Of a stretch of 64,000 nucleotides of DNA, positions 1 to 8,355 are shown in pieces. Origin of the DNA: Streptomyces sp. 130 (GTDB lineage: Bacteria > Actinomycetota > Actinomycetes > Streptomycetales > Streptomycetaceae); contig NZ_VJNO01000001.1 of NCBI RefSeq assembly GCF_007096885.1, forward strand, positions 372,001-436,000. The letters run 5' to 3'. Within the stretch, counting starts at the first letter, position 1; every line of letters begins with the position of its first letter. The notes beneath the pieces were generated by a model that was not told where the DNA came from, did no database searches, and saw only the letters and a program-made list of their open reading frames with translations. The position numbers were made by a program, and so were the translations under genes.

Positions 1-12
1 GGTTCGCTCCCG

Positions 13-732
13 TCACACGGTCCTGGCGGACCGACGGTACGAGATCACCGCGTACGCGCCGAACAACAGGAGCCAGGCGGCCAGCACGCCCACGGTCGTC
101 GCGCCCGGGGCGCGCCCGTCGGTCGTCGCCCACCCCAGATCCGCGAACCGGTTGGCCGGGGAGAACCGGCCGACCGGGCGCAGCCACTCGGGCAGCAGCT
201 CCAGCGGGAACCACAGCCCGCCGACGACCCCGAAGCCCATCAGGCACGCGACGTTGACGACGCCGGTGCCCTGCGGGGTCAGCCGGTAGCCGTTGCCCAG
301 GCCGAGCAGGGTGAAGGGCAGCGCGCCCAGCCACAGCAGCAGCACCAGCACCGCCCACTGCCAGGCCGCCATCCGCACCCCGTTGATCAGGCCGCCCGCC
401 AGCAGCACGGTGAGGATCACCGGCAGCACGGTCACCGATCCGCTGACCGCCCGGCCCACCACCGCGTGCGCGGGGGAGAGCGGGGTGACCCTCAACTGCT
501 GGAGCCAGCCCAGGGACTTGTCGGAGGCGACGCCCGTACCGGTCGACATCGCGGAGCCGAGCGCGCCGTACGCCGCCATGCCGACCATGGACGCGGTCTT
601 CCAGCCGTCGGCGCCGCCGTCGCCGATGTTGGTGAAGAGCAGGTACATCAGCACCGGCATGCCCGTGCCGAAGATCAGGAAGCCGGCGTCGCGCAGGGTC
701 CGGCGCATTTCGAGCAGGATGTAACGGAACAT
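13..732 (-). CDS. ABC-2 type transporter permease
   Basis: Membrane subunit of an ABC exporter, 239 aa. It has about six hydrophobic segments and a short cytoplasmic N-terminus, as in ABC-2/DrrB-type permeases. Its ATG overlaps the stop of the upstream ATPase gene by one base (TGATG), so the two are translationally coupled and must form one transporter. The substrate cannot be read from the sequence; linked drug, lipid or peptide export is typical of the family. No accessory protein is seen within the window, and the operon may continue to the left of base 1. Confidence 0.9.
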   Translation of the reverse strand: MFRYILLEMRRTLRDAGFLIFGTGMPVLMYLLFTNIGDGGADGWKTASMVGMAAYGALGSAMSTGTGVASDKSLGWLQQLRVTPLSPAHAVVGRAVSGSVTVLPVILTVLLAGGLINGVRMAAWQWAVLVLLLWLGALPFTLLGLGNGYRLTPQGTGVVNVACLMGFGVVGGLWFPLELLPEWLRPVGRFSPANRFADLGWATTDGRAPGATTVGVLAAWLLLFGAYAVISYRRSARTV

Positions 733-1724
733 CAGGCGGTCTCCCTCGCGGTCCGGGGCGCGGTCCTCGCGCGAGCGGTGTCCCCGGGCGCGGCGGCCCC
801 GCCCGGCGAGGTCTCCGCGGGTGCGGTGAGCGCCAGGAAGGCGGTCTCCAGCGTGGCCCGGGAGACCTGGAGGCCGCGGATCAGGTCCAGCCGGGCCAGC
901 GCCACGACCGTCGCGTCCGAGTCGTCGGTGCGCAGCAGGGCGCGGTCGCCGGTCACCTCGACGGCGACGACACCGGGCAGCCGGTCCAGGCCCTCGGTGG
1001 AGCGGCCGGCCAGGTCGAAGGAGACCCGGCTGTGCCCGGCGGCGTCCTTGATCGCCTCGCCGCCGCCGTCCGCGACGATCCGGCCCCGGTCGATGACGAC
1101 GATCCGGTCCGCGTTCTCGTCGGCCTCCTCCAGGTAGTGCGTGGAGAAGAGGACGGTGTTGCCGCGCCGGGCGTACGCCCGCATCGACTCCCAGAACGCG
1201 CGCCGCCCCGCCACGTCCAGGGCCGCGGTCGGCTCGTCCAGGACGATGAGCTCGGGATTTCCGGCCAGCGCCACGGCGAACCGCACCCGCTGGGTCTGGC
1301 CGCCCGAGAGCTTGTCGACGCGCCGGTCCGCGTACTCCGTCACGCCGGCCAGGGACAGCGCCTCGGCGACCGGCAGCGGGCGCGGGTAGGCCGAGGCGAC
1401 GAAGGAGACCAGCTCGCGCACGGTCACCCTGGGTATGGGCCGCCCCTCCTGGAGCATGGCGCCGACCAGACCCGCCCGCACCGCCCGTCCGGGGGAGCGG
1501 CCCAGGACCCGCACGGCCCCCTCGTCCGGCTCGTCCAGCCCGAGCAGCAGCGAGATGGCGGTGGACTTCCCCGCCCCGTTGCGGCCGAGCAGGGCCACGG
1601 TCTCGCCGCGCCCGATCCGCACGTCGATCCCGTCGACGGCCCGTACGGTCCGCCCGGCCCGGCCGTACGTCTTCACCACCCCGGTGAGGACCACCGCGGC
1701 CTCGTCGTCCCTTGTCTGCGTCAT
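732..1724 (-). CDS. ABC transporter ATP-binding protein
   Basis: Energy-coupling ATPase of the exporter, 330 aa. Visible motifs are Walker A GRNGAGKST (about residues 47-55), signature LSGGQ (139-143), Walker B LIVLDEP (159-165) and the H-loop in STHYLEEA. A C-terminal extension of about 100 residues resembles the DrrA/CcmA-type accessory region. The start is the ATG of MTQTRDDE; the longer frame upstream would run through the promoter. The leader has no obvious ribosome site. A promoter with a palindrome in its -35 region lies upstream and is listed separately. Confidence 0.92.
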   Translation of the reverse strand: MTQTRDDEAAVVLTGVVKTYGRAGRTVRAVDGIDVRIGRGETVALLGRNGAGKSTAISLLLGLDEPDEGAVRVLGRSPGRAVRAGLVGAMLQEGRPIPRVTVRELVSFVASAYPRPLPVAEALSLAGVTEYADRRVDKLSGGQTQRVRFAVALAGNPELIVLDEPTAALDVAGRRAFWESMRAYARRGNTVLFSTHYLEEADENADRIVVIDRGRIVADGGGEAIKDAAGHSRVSFDLAGRSTEGLDRLPGVVAVEVTGDRALLRTDDSDATVVALARLDLIRGLQVSRATLETAFLALTAPAETSPGGAAAPGDTARARTAPRTARETA

Positions 1725-1754
1725 GTCTACGACGTTACGCAGAGTGAGCGGTCG

Positions 1755-1796
1755 GCGGCAGATGTATATGTACCCGGTCCGCCATGACATTTGTCA
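1755..1796 (-). promoter_or_regulatory. Promoter with palindromic operator for the ABC exporter
   Basis: On the minus strand, TGACAA followed 18 bases later by TACATA gives a good housekeeping-type promoter about 40-50 bases ahead of the ATPase start. The -35 hexamer lies inside a perfect palindrome, ATGACA-TT-TGTCAT on the plus strand (1783-1796). A dimeric repressor bound there would block the -35. No regulator gene is adjacent. Seen directly; regulation is inferred. Confidence 0.5.
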
Positions 1797-1835
1797 TCGC
1801 GGACGCGGAGGGTCCGCGTCCGCCGGAGCCGGACA

Positions 1836-1884
1836 GCGCGGCGCCCCGCCGTCCGGGACGGTCTCCCGGGCGGCGGGGCGCCGC
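1836..1884. terminator. Strong hairpin terminator
   Basis: A long GC stem (arms GCGGCGCCCCGCCG and its complement, extended by CCGGGA/TCCCGG) around a short loop. It is followed on the plus strand by TTTCCCC. It lies just downstream of the 58-codon minus-strand gene and upstream of the exporter promoter. Confidence 0.6.
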
Positions 1885-1907
1885 TTTCCCCTCCTCGGCC
1901 GGCTGCG

Positions 1908-2084
1908 TCAGGCCGCCGCCGCTTCGCTCTCCTCGGCGGGGCGGCGATGACGGCCGGCCGGCGTCACCGCCGTGTCGTCCGTCGCCACGCCCCCTCGGTG
2001 CTTTCCGGAGCCGCCGGCGTCGCCCCGCTGCGCGTCCGCCGTCGGCGGAAACGTCGGGGTCGTGTCGGTGTGGGCTTCAGACAT
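1908..2084 (-). CDS. Small hydrophilic hypothetical protein
   Basis: 58 aa (MSEAHTDTTPTF...), rich in Ala, Thr, Gly and charged residues, with no membrane segment or recognisable domain. An alternative GTG start four codons upstream is possible. Support comes from position (it ends 24 bases before a strong hairpin) and from Streptomyces-like codon bias. It could be a chance frame. Nothing in it suggests a function. Confidence 0.4.
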   Translation of the reverse strand: MSEAHTDTTPTFPPTADAQRGDAGGSGKHRGGVATDDTAVTPAGRHRRPAEESEAAAA

Positions 2085-2206
2085 GTGGGAAGTCACCCCG
2101 TTGTGATCGCTTACGTGTGTGCCAACCGGAGCCTCACGCCACCGCCTGTCCGGGAAGAGGCCACGGCCGGTGACCGAGACGCACGGTGCGTGAGCCCGGC
2201 CCCAGC

Positions 2207-3529
2207 TTAGTCAGGGGCTCTACGCCCCACGAGAGGCGCCTGCCCCAGAGGAACCGGTGTACACACTGGAGGATTCACCGATGGCGCGGAAGGTTGCCTG
2301 CCACTTGGGCCGCACGCGGGCTCCGTCTCCTCCGGCATCTCCAGCAGGGCCACCGCGCACGCCGTGTCCCCGTCCGCGTAGGGGAGTTTGAGCACCCCGT
2401 CGCGCGACCAGACCCCGCTGCCCGCCAGCCAGCCCCCGGGCGCCGCGAGCTGGTGCAGCCGACGGCCCGAAGGGCGCCACAGGCCGATCCAGCTGCCCGC
2501 CGCCCCGTCGACCCTGAGGGCCACCGCGCAGCTCTCCGGCATCAGCGTCTGCCCCGGCTGTACGGCGAACGGCCGCACCGAGTGGTCCGGCAGCCGCAGG
2601 CACTCCGGGAAGCGCACCGGCAGACAGCTGCCGAGGACCCCCCAGCCGAGCCGGTCCTGCCCGGGCGCGTCCGAGCGGATCAGCAGCAGCCCGCTGTCCG
2701 GGTCCGCGAGCAGCAGCCGGTCGTCGCTGTCCGGCGCGATCTGGAGCAGCGGAGTCATCTCGGCGCCCCGGCCCAGGTCCACCGTGGCCGTCTTCACCGG
2801 GCCGCCGCCCGCCGGTTCCCGGTCCAGGGCGAGCAGCCGGCCGGCCCGGTCCAGCCAGACGCCGCCGGAGCAGCGCCCCGGCAGGTCCGCGATGTGCTCG
2901 GGCCCGGCCGCCCCGCCCGCCACCCGCCACAGCTCCGTGGAGTACGCGCCGACCGCCAGGGCGTAGGCGCTCACGCCGTCCGGCGAGGGCGGCAGCAGCG
3001 TGAGGGCGTCCCGCTCGACGGCCCCGAGCAGCAGCTCGCCGGTGCCGGGGCCGGTCGGATAGAGCAGCGAGAAGGTGTGCCGCTCCGCGACCCGGCGCCG
3101 GATCAGCACCCGCCCGTCGGCGAGCGGCACCACCTGCGCCTCGGCCTCCTCCGGCTGGTCGGTGGGCAGCGGCACGGCGTACGGCTCGGGCCCGTCGAGC
3201 GTCCAGCGCTCGGCGTACCAGGCGGTGTCGGCGGCGGACACCGGGGCGGCCGTGAGGCGGGCACCGTAGGCGCCGTCGGCGGTGAGCGTGAAGGGGGGCA
3301 GAACCGTTTCGGCGGGGGCGTCGGGTCCGGTCGGCGCGAAGGCCTTTGACGCAGTCGGCGCGAAGGCCTCCGGTCCGGTCGGCGCGTAGGCCTCCGGTGC
3401 AGGGGCGGCCTCCGGCGGGCCGGTCTCCGCGGCGGCCGTCGTGGGATCGCCCGGATCGGGCTCCGGCTCCGGTTCCGCCGGACCGCCGTCACCCGTGGTG
3501 GTCCCGTCCTCGATGGCACAGGCAGTCAT
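2207..3529 (-). CDS. Hypothetical protein, propeller-like
   Basis: 440 aa. The start is ATG (MTACAIEDG), preceded by a near-perfect GGAGGTGATG ribosome site at a good distance; an ATG 13 codons upstream lacks one. The N-terminal 80 residues are Pro/Ala/Glu-rich with degenerate repeats of an A-x-APTGP motif. The remaining 350 residues alternate strands and turns (DGRVLIRR, AGRLLALDRE, DDRLLLADPDSGLLLI), which resembles a beta-propeller. There is no signal peptide or enzyme motif. Function unknown; no operon partner is evident. Confidence 0.8.
   Translation of the reverse strand: MTACAIEDGTTTGDGGPAEPEPEPDPGDPTTAAAETGPPEAAPAPEAYAPTGPEAFAPTASKAFAPTGPDAPAETVLPPFTLTADGAYGARLTAAPVSAADTAWYAERWTLDGPEPYAVPLPTDQPEEAEAQVVPLADGRVLIRRRVAERHTFSLLYPTGPGTGELLLGAVERDALTLLPPSPDGVSAYALAVGAYSTELWRVAGGAAGPEHIADLPGRCSGGVWLDRAGRLLALDREPAGGGPVKTATVDLGRGAEMTPLLQIAPDSDDRLLLADPDSGLLLIRSDAPGQDRLGWGVLGSCLPVRFPECLRLPDHSVRPFAVQPGQTLMPESCAVALRVDGAAGSWIGLWRPSGRRLHQLAAPGGWLAGSGVWSRDGVLKLPYADGDTACAVALLEMPEETEPACGPSGRQPSAPSVNPPVCTPVPLGQAPLVGRRAPD
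3328..3405 (-). repeat. In-gene degenerate repeat (AFAPTGP)
   Basis: Imperfect tandem repeats built on GTCGGCGCGAAGGCCTCCGG encode the A-(F/Y)-APTGP units near the N-terminus of the propeller-like protein. Unit length is about 24-30 bases. Four decayed units can be counted. Confidence 0.55.
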
Positions 3530-3772
3530 CGACTCATCACCTCCGGCGACCGAAGCTAGTTTTCGCACTTCCAGCCGAACAACCCGACCTTGCCCACTTC
3601 ACACATAAGGGTGGCGATGGCCCGATTTCGTTGTGGGGCCGGGGGTGCGTGTGCTGTACGCGGGTCCGCGCCCCGTGCCCGTACGGGCGCCGCCGTGCGC
3701 GGCCGCCGGGCGGCCCGTTCCCGGGGCTTCCCGGGGCTTCCCGGGGCGCGGCGGGCAGGTAGCCTTTGCTCC

Positions 3773-4609
3773 GTGCCCCGTCTGTCTGAAGTCATCGCCG
3801 AGCTCGACGCCCTCTGGCCGCCCGAGCGGGCCGAAGGATGGGACGCGGTCGGCACCGTCTGCGGTGATCCGGACGCCGAGGTCCACCGGGTGCTCTTCGC
3901 CGTCGACCCCGTCCAGGCGATCGCCGACGAGGCGAAGGAGCTGGGCGCGCATCTGATCGTGACCCACCACCCGCTCTACCTGCGCGGTACGACGACGGTC
4001 GCGGCGGACACCTTCAAGGGCCGCGTCGTGCACACGCTGATCCGCGACGGCATCGCGCTGCACGTGGCCCACACCAACGCCGACACCGCCGACCCCGGCG
4101 TCTCCGACGCCCTGGCCGCCGCGCTCGACCTGCGCGTCGAGCGCCCCCTCGTGCCGGACCCGACGGACCCGGCGGGCCGCCGGGGTCTCGGCCGGATCTG
4201 CGTGCTCGACCACCCCGAGACCCTGGGCGCGTTCGCCGCCCGCGCCGCCGCCCGGCTGCCCGCCACCGCGCAGGGCGTGCGGCTCGCCGGCGACCCGGAC
4301 GCGCTCGTGCGCACCGTCGCGGTGAGCGGCGGGTCCGGCGACAGCCTCTTCGACGCGGTGCGCGCCGCCGGTGCGGACGCCTTCCTCACCGCCGACCTGC
4401 GCCACCACCCGGCCTCCGAGGCCACCCAGCACTCGCCGCTCGGCCTGGTCGACGCCGCGCACTGGGCCACCGAGTGGCCGTGGTGCGAGCAGGCCGCGGC
4501 ACAGCTCGATGCGATCTCCGACCGCCTCGGATGGGACCTGAGGGTCCATGTCTCGAAGCGGGTCACCGACCCCTGGACCGCCCACCACTCTTCTGGAGCC
4601 CCCAACTGA
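3773..4609 (+). CDS. Nif3-like dinuclear metal centre protein
   Basis: 278 aa with a GTG start (VPRLSEVIAEL). This family forms hexameric toroids with a two-metal site; some members act as GTP cyclohydrolase I type-2-like enzymes, but the cellular role is unsettled. Metal-binding motifs are visible: THHP near residues 64-67 and HVAHTNAD around 100. The C-terminal HWATEWPWCEQA region is also typical. It is the first gene of a coupled operon: its TGA overlaps the CTG start of the zinc-ribbon gene. Longer frames extend upstream, but codon use and family length favour this start. Confidence 0.9.
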   Translation: MPRLSEVIAELDALWPPERAEGWDAVGTVCGDPDAEVHRVLFAVDPVQAIADEAKELGAHLIVTHHPLYLRGTTTVAADTFKGRVVHTLIRDGIALHVAHTNADTADPGVSDALAAALDLRVERPLVPDPTDPAGRRGLGRICVLDHPETLGAFAARAAARLPATAQGVRLAGDPDALVRTVAVSGGSGDSLFDAVRAAGADAFLTADLRHHPASEATQHSPLGLVDAAHWATEWPWCEQAAAQLDAISDRLGWDLRVHVSKRVTDPWTAHHSSGAPN

Positions 4610-5349
4610 ACGCCGCGCCCGCCGACCAGATCCGACTTCTCGACGTCCAGGCGCTCGACCAGCGCCTCTCCCAGCTCGCGCACCGCCGCAAGTCCCTGCC
4701 CGAGCACGCCGAGATCGAGTCGCTGACGGCCGACCTCGCCCAGCTCCGCGACCTGCTCGTCGCCTCCACCACCGAGGAGAGCGACACCGCCCGCGAGCAG
4801 ACCAAGGCGGAGCAGGACGTCGACCAGGTGCGCCAGCGCGCCGCCCGCGACCAGCAGCGCCTGGACTCCGGCGCGGTCACCTCGCCGAAGGACCTGGAGA
4901 GCCTGCAGCGCGAGATCGCCTCGCTCGCCAAGCGCCAGGGCGACCTGGAGGACGTCGTCCTGGAGGTCATGGAGCGCCGCGAGTCCGCGCAGGAGCGCGT
5001 CGCCGAGCTGACCGACCGGGTCGCCGCCGTGCAGGCCAAGGTGGACGACGCCACCGCCCGCCGCGACGCCGCCACCCAGGAGCTCGACACGGAGGCCGCC
5101 TCGGTCACCAAGGAGCGCGAGGTCGTCGCCGGCTCGGTCCCCGCCGACCTGCTGAAGCTGTACGACAAGCTCCGCGCCCAGCAGGGCGGGGTGGGCGCCG
5201 CCCGCCTCTACCAGCGCCGCTGCGAGGGCTGCCGCCTGGAGCTCAACATCACCGAGATCAACGACGTGAAGGCCGCGTCCCCCGACACGGTGTTGCGCTG
5301 CGAGAACTGCCGCCGCATCCTGGTCCGCACCGCCGACTCGGGCCTGTAG
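4606..5349 (+). CDS. Zinc ribbon / coiled-coil protein (C4-type)
   Basis: 247 aa. Residues 10-190 form a long heptad-rich coiled coil; the C-terminus carries two CxxC knuckles (CEGC and CENC), a C4 zinc ribbon. Such proteins are conserved in actinobacteria and sit beside Nif3 and RNase H genes; a nucleic-acid or ribosome-associated role is plausible but unproven. The start appears to be CTG (LNAAPADQIRLL), overlapping the Nif3 stop, with GGAG about ten bases upstream. No ATG or GTG exists nearby, so this unusual start, coupled to the upstream gene, is the best choice. Confidence 0.87.
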   Translation: MNAAPADQIRLLDVQALDQRLSQLAHRRKSLPEHAEIESLTADLAQLRDLLVASTTEESDTAREQTKAEQDVDQVRQRAARDQQRLDSGAVTSPKDLESLQREIASLAKRQGDLEDVVLEVMERRESAQERVAELTDRVAAVQAKVDDATARRDAATQELDTEAASVTKEREVVAGSVPADLLKLYDKLRAQQGGVGAARLYQRRCEGCRLELNITEINDVKAASPDTVLRCENCRRILVRTADSGL

Positions 5350-6518
5350 TGAGCCTGCCGCGCCGGTTCGTGGTCGAGGCCGACGGCGGCTCCCGGGGCA
5401 ACCCGGGCCCCGCCGGCTACGGCGCGGTCGTCATCGACCCGGACACCGGCGAGACGCTCGCCGAGGCCGCCGAGTACATCGGCGTCGCGACCAACAACGT
5501 CGCCGAGTACAAGGGCCTCGTCGCGGGCCTCCGCGCGGTGGGCGCGCTGCTCGCGGACGGCCCGCCGGGCAGCGGCGTCCGGGTGCGCGTCCGGATGGAC
5601 TCCAAGCTGGTCGTCGAGCAGATGTCCGGCCGCTGGAAGATCAAGCACCCGGACATGAAGCCGCTCGCGGCCGAGGCGGCGGCGGCCCTGCCCGGCGCGG
5701 AGATCACCTACGAGTGGATTCCGCGCGAGCGGAACAAGCACGCCGACCGGCTGGCCAACGAGGCGATGGACGCGGGCCGGCGCGGCACCCGGTGGGAGCC
5801 CTCGGCGTCCACCGCCGCCCTGGACACCCCGCGCTCCCCGGAGCCCTCCGACCCCGTCACCCCGCAGGTGGGCTGGGGTTCGGCGCCCGACCTGGGCGCG
5901 CCCGCCACTCTCGTACTGCTGCGGCACGGCGAGACGGCCCTCACCCCGCAGAAGCGGTTCTCCGGCAGCGGCGGCACCGACCCCGCGCTCTCCCCGGCCG
6001 GCCTGGACCAGGCCGAGCGGGCGGCGTCCGCCTTCGCCGCCCGGGGCACCGTGCGGGAGATCGTCAGCTCACCGCTGCGCCGCTGCCGCGAGACGGCCGG
6101 CGCGGTCGCGGCCCGGCTCGGCCTGGAGGTCCGCGTCGAGGACGGGCTGCGCGAGACGGACTTCGGGGCCTGGGAAGGGCTCACGTTCGCCGAGGTCAGG
6201 GAGCGGTACGGGGACGACCTGGACGCCTGGCTCGCCTCACCGGACGCGGCCCCCACGGGCGGCGGCGAGAGCTTCGCGGAGGTCGCCGACCGCGTGGCGG
6301 CCACCCGGGACAGCCTCGTCGCGCGTTACGCGGGCCGCACGGTCCTCGTCGTCACGCACGTCACCCCGATCAAGACCCTGGTCCGGCTCGCCCTGGGAGC
6401 GCCCCCGGAGGCGCTGTTCCGGATGGAGCTCTCGGCGGCGTCCGTCTCGGCCGTCGCGTACTACGCCGACGGCAACGCCTCCGTACGCCTGCTGAACGAC
6501 ACGTCCCACCTGCGGTGA
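5349..6518 (+). CDS. Bifunctional RNase H / acid phosphatase
   Basis: 389 aa two-domain protein. The N-terminal RNase HI domain (1-135) has the acidic residues in VEADGGSRGNPG, NNVAEYKGL and MDSKLVVEQ plus a late Asp in HADRLANEA; it cuts the RNA strand of RNA-DNA hybrids. The C-terminal histidine-phosphatase domain (about 175-385) shows LLRHGE, SSPLRRCRETA, the ETDFGAWEG motif and VTHVTPIK, as in CobC-type alpha-ribazole phosphatases. The linker is Pro/Ser-rich. The GTG start overlaps the preceding TAG by one base (TAGTG). Known family fusion in actinobacteria. Confidence 0.95.
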   Translation: MSLPRRFVVEADGGSRGNPGPAGYGAVVIDPDTGETLAEAAEYIGVATNNVAEYKGLVAGLRAVGALLADGPPGSGVRVRVRMDSKLVVEQMSGRWKIKHPDMKPLAAEAAAALPGAEITYEWIPRERNKHADRLANEAMDAGRRGTRWEPSASTAALDTPRSPEPSDPVTPQVGWGSAPDLGAPATLVLLRHGETALTPQKRFSGSGGTDPALSPAGLDQAERAASAFAARGTVREIVSSPLRRCRETAGAVAARLGLEVRVEDGLRETDFGAWEGLTFAEVRERYGDDLDAWLASPDAAPTGGGESFAEVADRVAATRDSLVARYAGRTVLVVTHVTPIKTLVRLALGAPPEALFRMELSAASVSAVAYYADGNASVRLLNDTSHLR

Positions 6519-6538
6519 CCCGGCCCCGGACAGCACTC

Positions 6539-6571
6539 GGCCCCACCGGCGGGGGGAAGGCCGGTGGGGCC
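6539..6571 (+). terminator. Hairpin terminator after the RNase H operon
   Basis: Perfect 12-bp arms GGCCCCACCGGC / GCCGGTGGGGCC with a G-rich loop, 20 bases after the phosphatase stop. It closes the Nif3/zinc-ribbon/RNase H operon. Confidence 0.75.
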
Positions 6572-6711
6572 GGGGCGGTTCCGGCGGGTCGGGGGATTAC
6601 CGGCCGGAACCCGGGTCGCCCGGCATGCGGGCTACGTCCCCTACAAGGGTCGTGCCCCGAATACCGGGGAGCATGCACGGCGATGCGCGACAGGTTCTCC
6701 CGCCGCCCCGC

Positions 6712-7332
6712 TCACCCCCTCAGCGCCGCCGCCCCGGCGGCCAGCCGCTCCACCCGCGCCCAGTCCCGGGCCGCGACCGCGTCCCCGGGAACCATCCAGC
6801 TCCCGCCCACGCAGCCGACGTTGGGCAGCGCCAGGTACGAGGGGGCGGAGGCGGCCGAGATACCGCCCGTCGGGCAGAACCGGGCCTGGGGGAGCGGGGC
6901 GGAGAGGGCCTTCAGATAGGCCGTGCCGCCCGCCGCCTCGGCCGGGAAGAACTTCATCTCGGTGACCCCGCGCTCCAGCAGCGCGACCACCTCGGAAGTG
7001 GTCGAGACGCCCGGCAGGAACGGCAGCCCGGACCCCTTCATCGCGTCCAGCAGCGCGTCGGTCCAGCCGGGGCTGACCAGGAACCTGGCCCCCGCCGCCA
7101 CGGTGTCCGCCACGTTCCGCGCCGAGATCACGGTGCCCGCCCCGACGACCGCGTCCGGCACCTCCGCCGCGATGGCCCGGATCGCGTCCGGCGCGGCGGC
7201 GGTGCGCAGGGTCACCTCGATCGCCGGAAGCCCGCCCGCGACCAGGGCCCGGGCGAGCGGCACCGCGTCGGCCGCGTCCTCCAGGACGACGACGGGCACG
7301 ACGGGGGCGAGATCCAGCACGGAGGAGGTCAT
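6712..7332 (-). CDS. eda: 2-dehydro-3-deoxy-phosphogluconate (KDPG/KHG) aldolase
   Basis: 206 aa class I aldolase of the Entner-Doudoroff/uronate routes, cleaving KDPG to pyruvate and glyceraldehyde 3-phosphate. Visible motifs: IEVTLRT with the catalytic Glu, GAGTVI, the Schiff-base Lys in EMKFFPAE, and the phosphate-binding FCPTGGI. The start is the ATG of MTSSVLDLAP; the frame upstream is not family-like. It is a single gene, with yaaA upstream on the same strand. Confidence 0.93.
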   Translation of the reverse strand: MTSSVLDLAPVVPVVVLEDAADAVPLARALVAGGLPAIEVTLRTAAAPDAIRAIAAEVPDAVVGAGTVISARNVADTVAAGARFLVSPGWTDALLDAMKGSGLPFLPGVSTTSEVVALLERGVTEMKFFPAEAAGGTAYLKALSAPLPQARFCPTGGISAASAPSYLALPNVGCVGGSWMVPGDAVAARDWARVERLAAGAAALRG

Positions 7333-7396
7333 GCGCCCATCCTGCCCGGTATGCGGCGCCGTACGCAACGAGCGTTGCGGAGAGTGCAACGTACGG

Positions 7397-8197
7397 TCAG
7401 TGGATCTCCGTCACGACCACATCGAGCTGCCAGGGCCGCCCCGCCCGCGCGGGCGCCTCGGCCTCGACGGTGTACCCCAGATCCCGCAGGGCGGTCACCA
7501 GCTCGGCGGGACCGGCCGGCCGCGCCCCCGCGAGCAGCAGATCGCGCACCATGCGGCCCTTGGTGGCCTTGTTGAAGTGGCTGACCACCGAGCGCTTCTC
7601 CACGCCGTCCACGATCTGCGCGTGCAGCACCCGCACGCTCGCCGTGCGTTCCGCCACCGCCCCCTTCGGCTTCCACGCCGCCGTGTACGCGGACGAGCGC
7701 AGGTCCAGCACGAGCCCGTCGCCCGCCGCCTCCGGCATCGCCTCCGCCATCGGCGTACGCCAGAACGCCCCGAGGGCGCCGAGCCCGGGCAGCTTCACGC
7801 CCATCGAGCAGCGGTACGGCGGAATCCGGTCGCCCACCCGCACCGCGCCCCACAGCCCGGAGAACACCAGCAGCGACTTCCCGGCGAGGCGGCGGGCGGC
7901 CGGGTCGAGCGAGGCCAGGCCGAGCGCGTCGTACAGGACACCCGTGTACAGCTCCCCGGCCGGACGCGTCCCCGCCGTCCGCAGCTCCGCGTTCTTCGCG
8001 ATCTCGCCCCGCAGCCCCTCGCTGAGCCCCAGCACCTCCCGCGCCTTCTCCTCGTCGGCCGCGCACAGCTCCACGAGCGCGTCCAGCACCTCGGCCCGCG
8101 CCCCGGCCAGACCGGGCAGCGACAGGGACTCGGGCTTCAGGGGTGCCCCGCGCCCCGAGGCGGCCTTTCCTTCGGAGGGCGGCAACAGCACGAGCAC
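7397..8197 (-). CDS. yaaA: Peroxide stress protein YaaA (DUF328/UPF0246)
   Basis: 266 aa with the family N-terminus LVLLPPSEGK, an internal YRCSMGVKLPG and the C-terminal FNKATKGRMVRDLL (helix-hairpin-like, DNA-binding in the Escherichia coli protein). In E. coli YaaA lowers intracellular iron toxicity during hydrogen peroxide stress. The last quarter is family-like, so the gene is intact. It is divergent from the ribonuclease gene and co-oriented with eda, with a 64-base gap. Confidence 0.9.
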   Translation of the reverse strand: MLVLLPPSEGKAASGRGAPLKPESLSLPGLAGARAEVLDALVELCAADEEKAREVLGLSEGLRGEIAKNAELRTAGTRPAGELYTGVLYDALGLASLDPAARRLAGKSLLVFSGLWGAVRVGDRIPPYRCSMGVKLPGLGALGAFWRTPMAEAMPEAAGDGLVLDLRSSAYTAAWKPKGAVAERTASVRVLHAQIVDGVEKRSVVSHFNKATKGRMVRDLLLAGARPAGPAELVTALRDLGYTVEAEAPARAGRPWQLDVVVTEIH

Positions 8198-8355
8198 GGC
8201 GGTTCTCCTTCGTACGTACGGGGAAGGGCGCCGAAACGGTGTGTGCGGACCGCGCGGACGCCCCCGGCCAGCGTACGGGGGCGCAGCGGCACACCGTACG
8301 GGCGGGAAGTCCTCCCGGAATGCCGCGATCCGCGCCCCGCCCTACGCTCGGGACC

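Noticed and set aside
3721..3746. Short CCGGGGCTTC tandem repeat as a regulatory site
   Set aside because: Two and a half copies of a GC-rich decamer just ahead of the Nif3 start; no pattern links it to a known factor.
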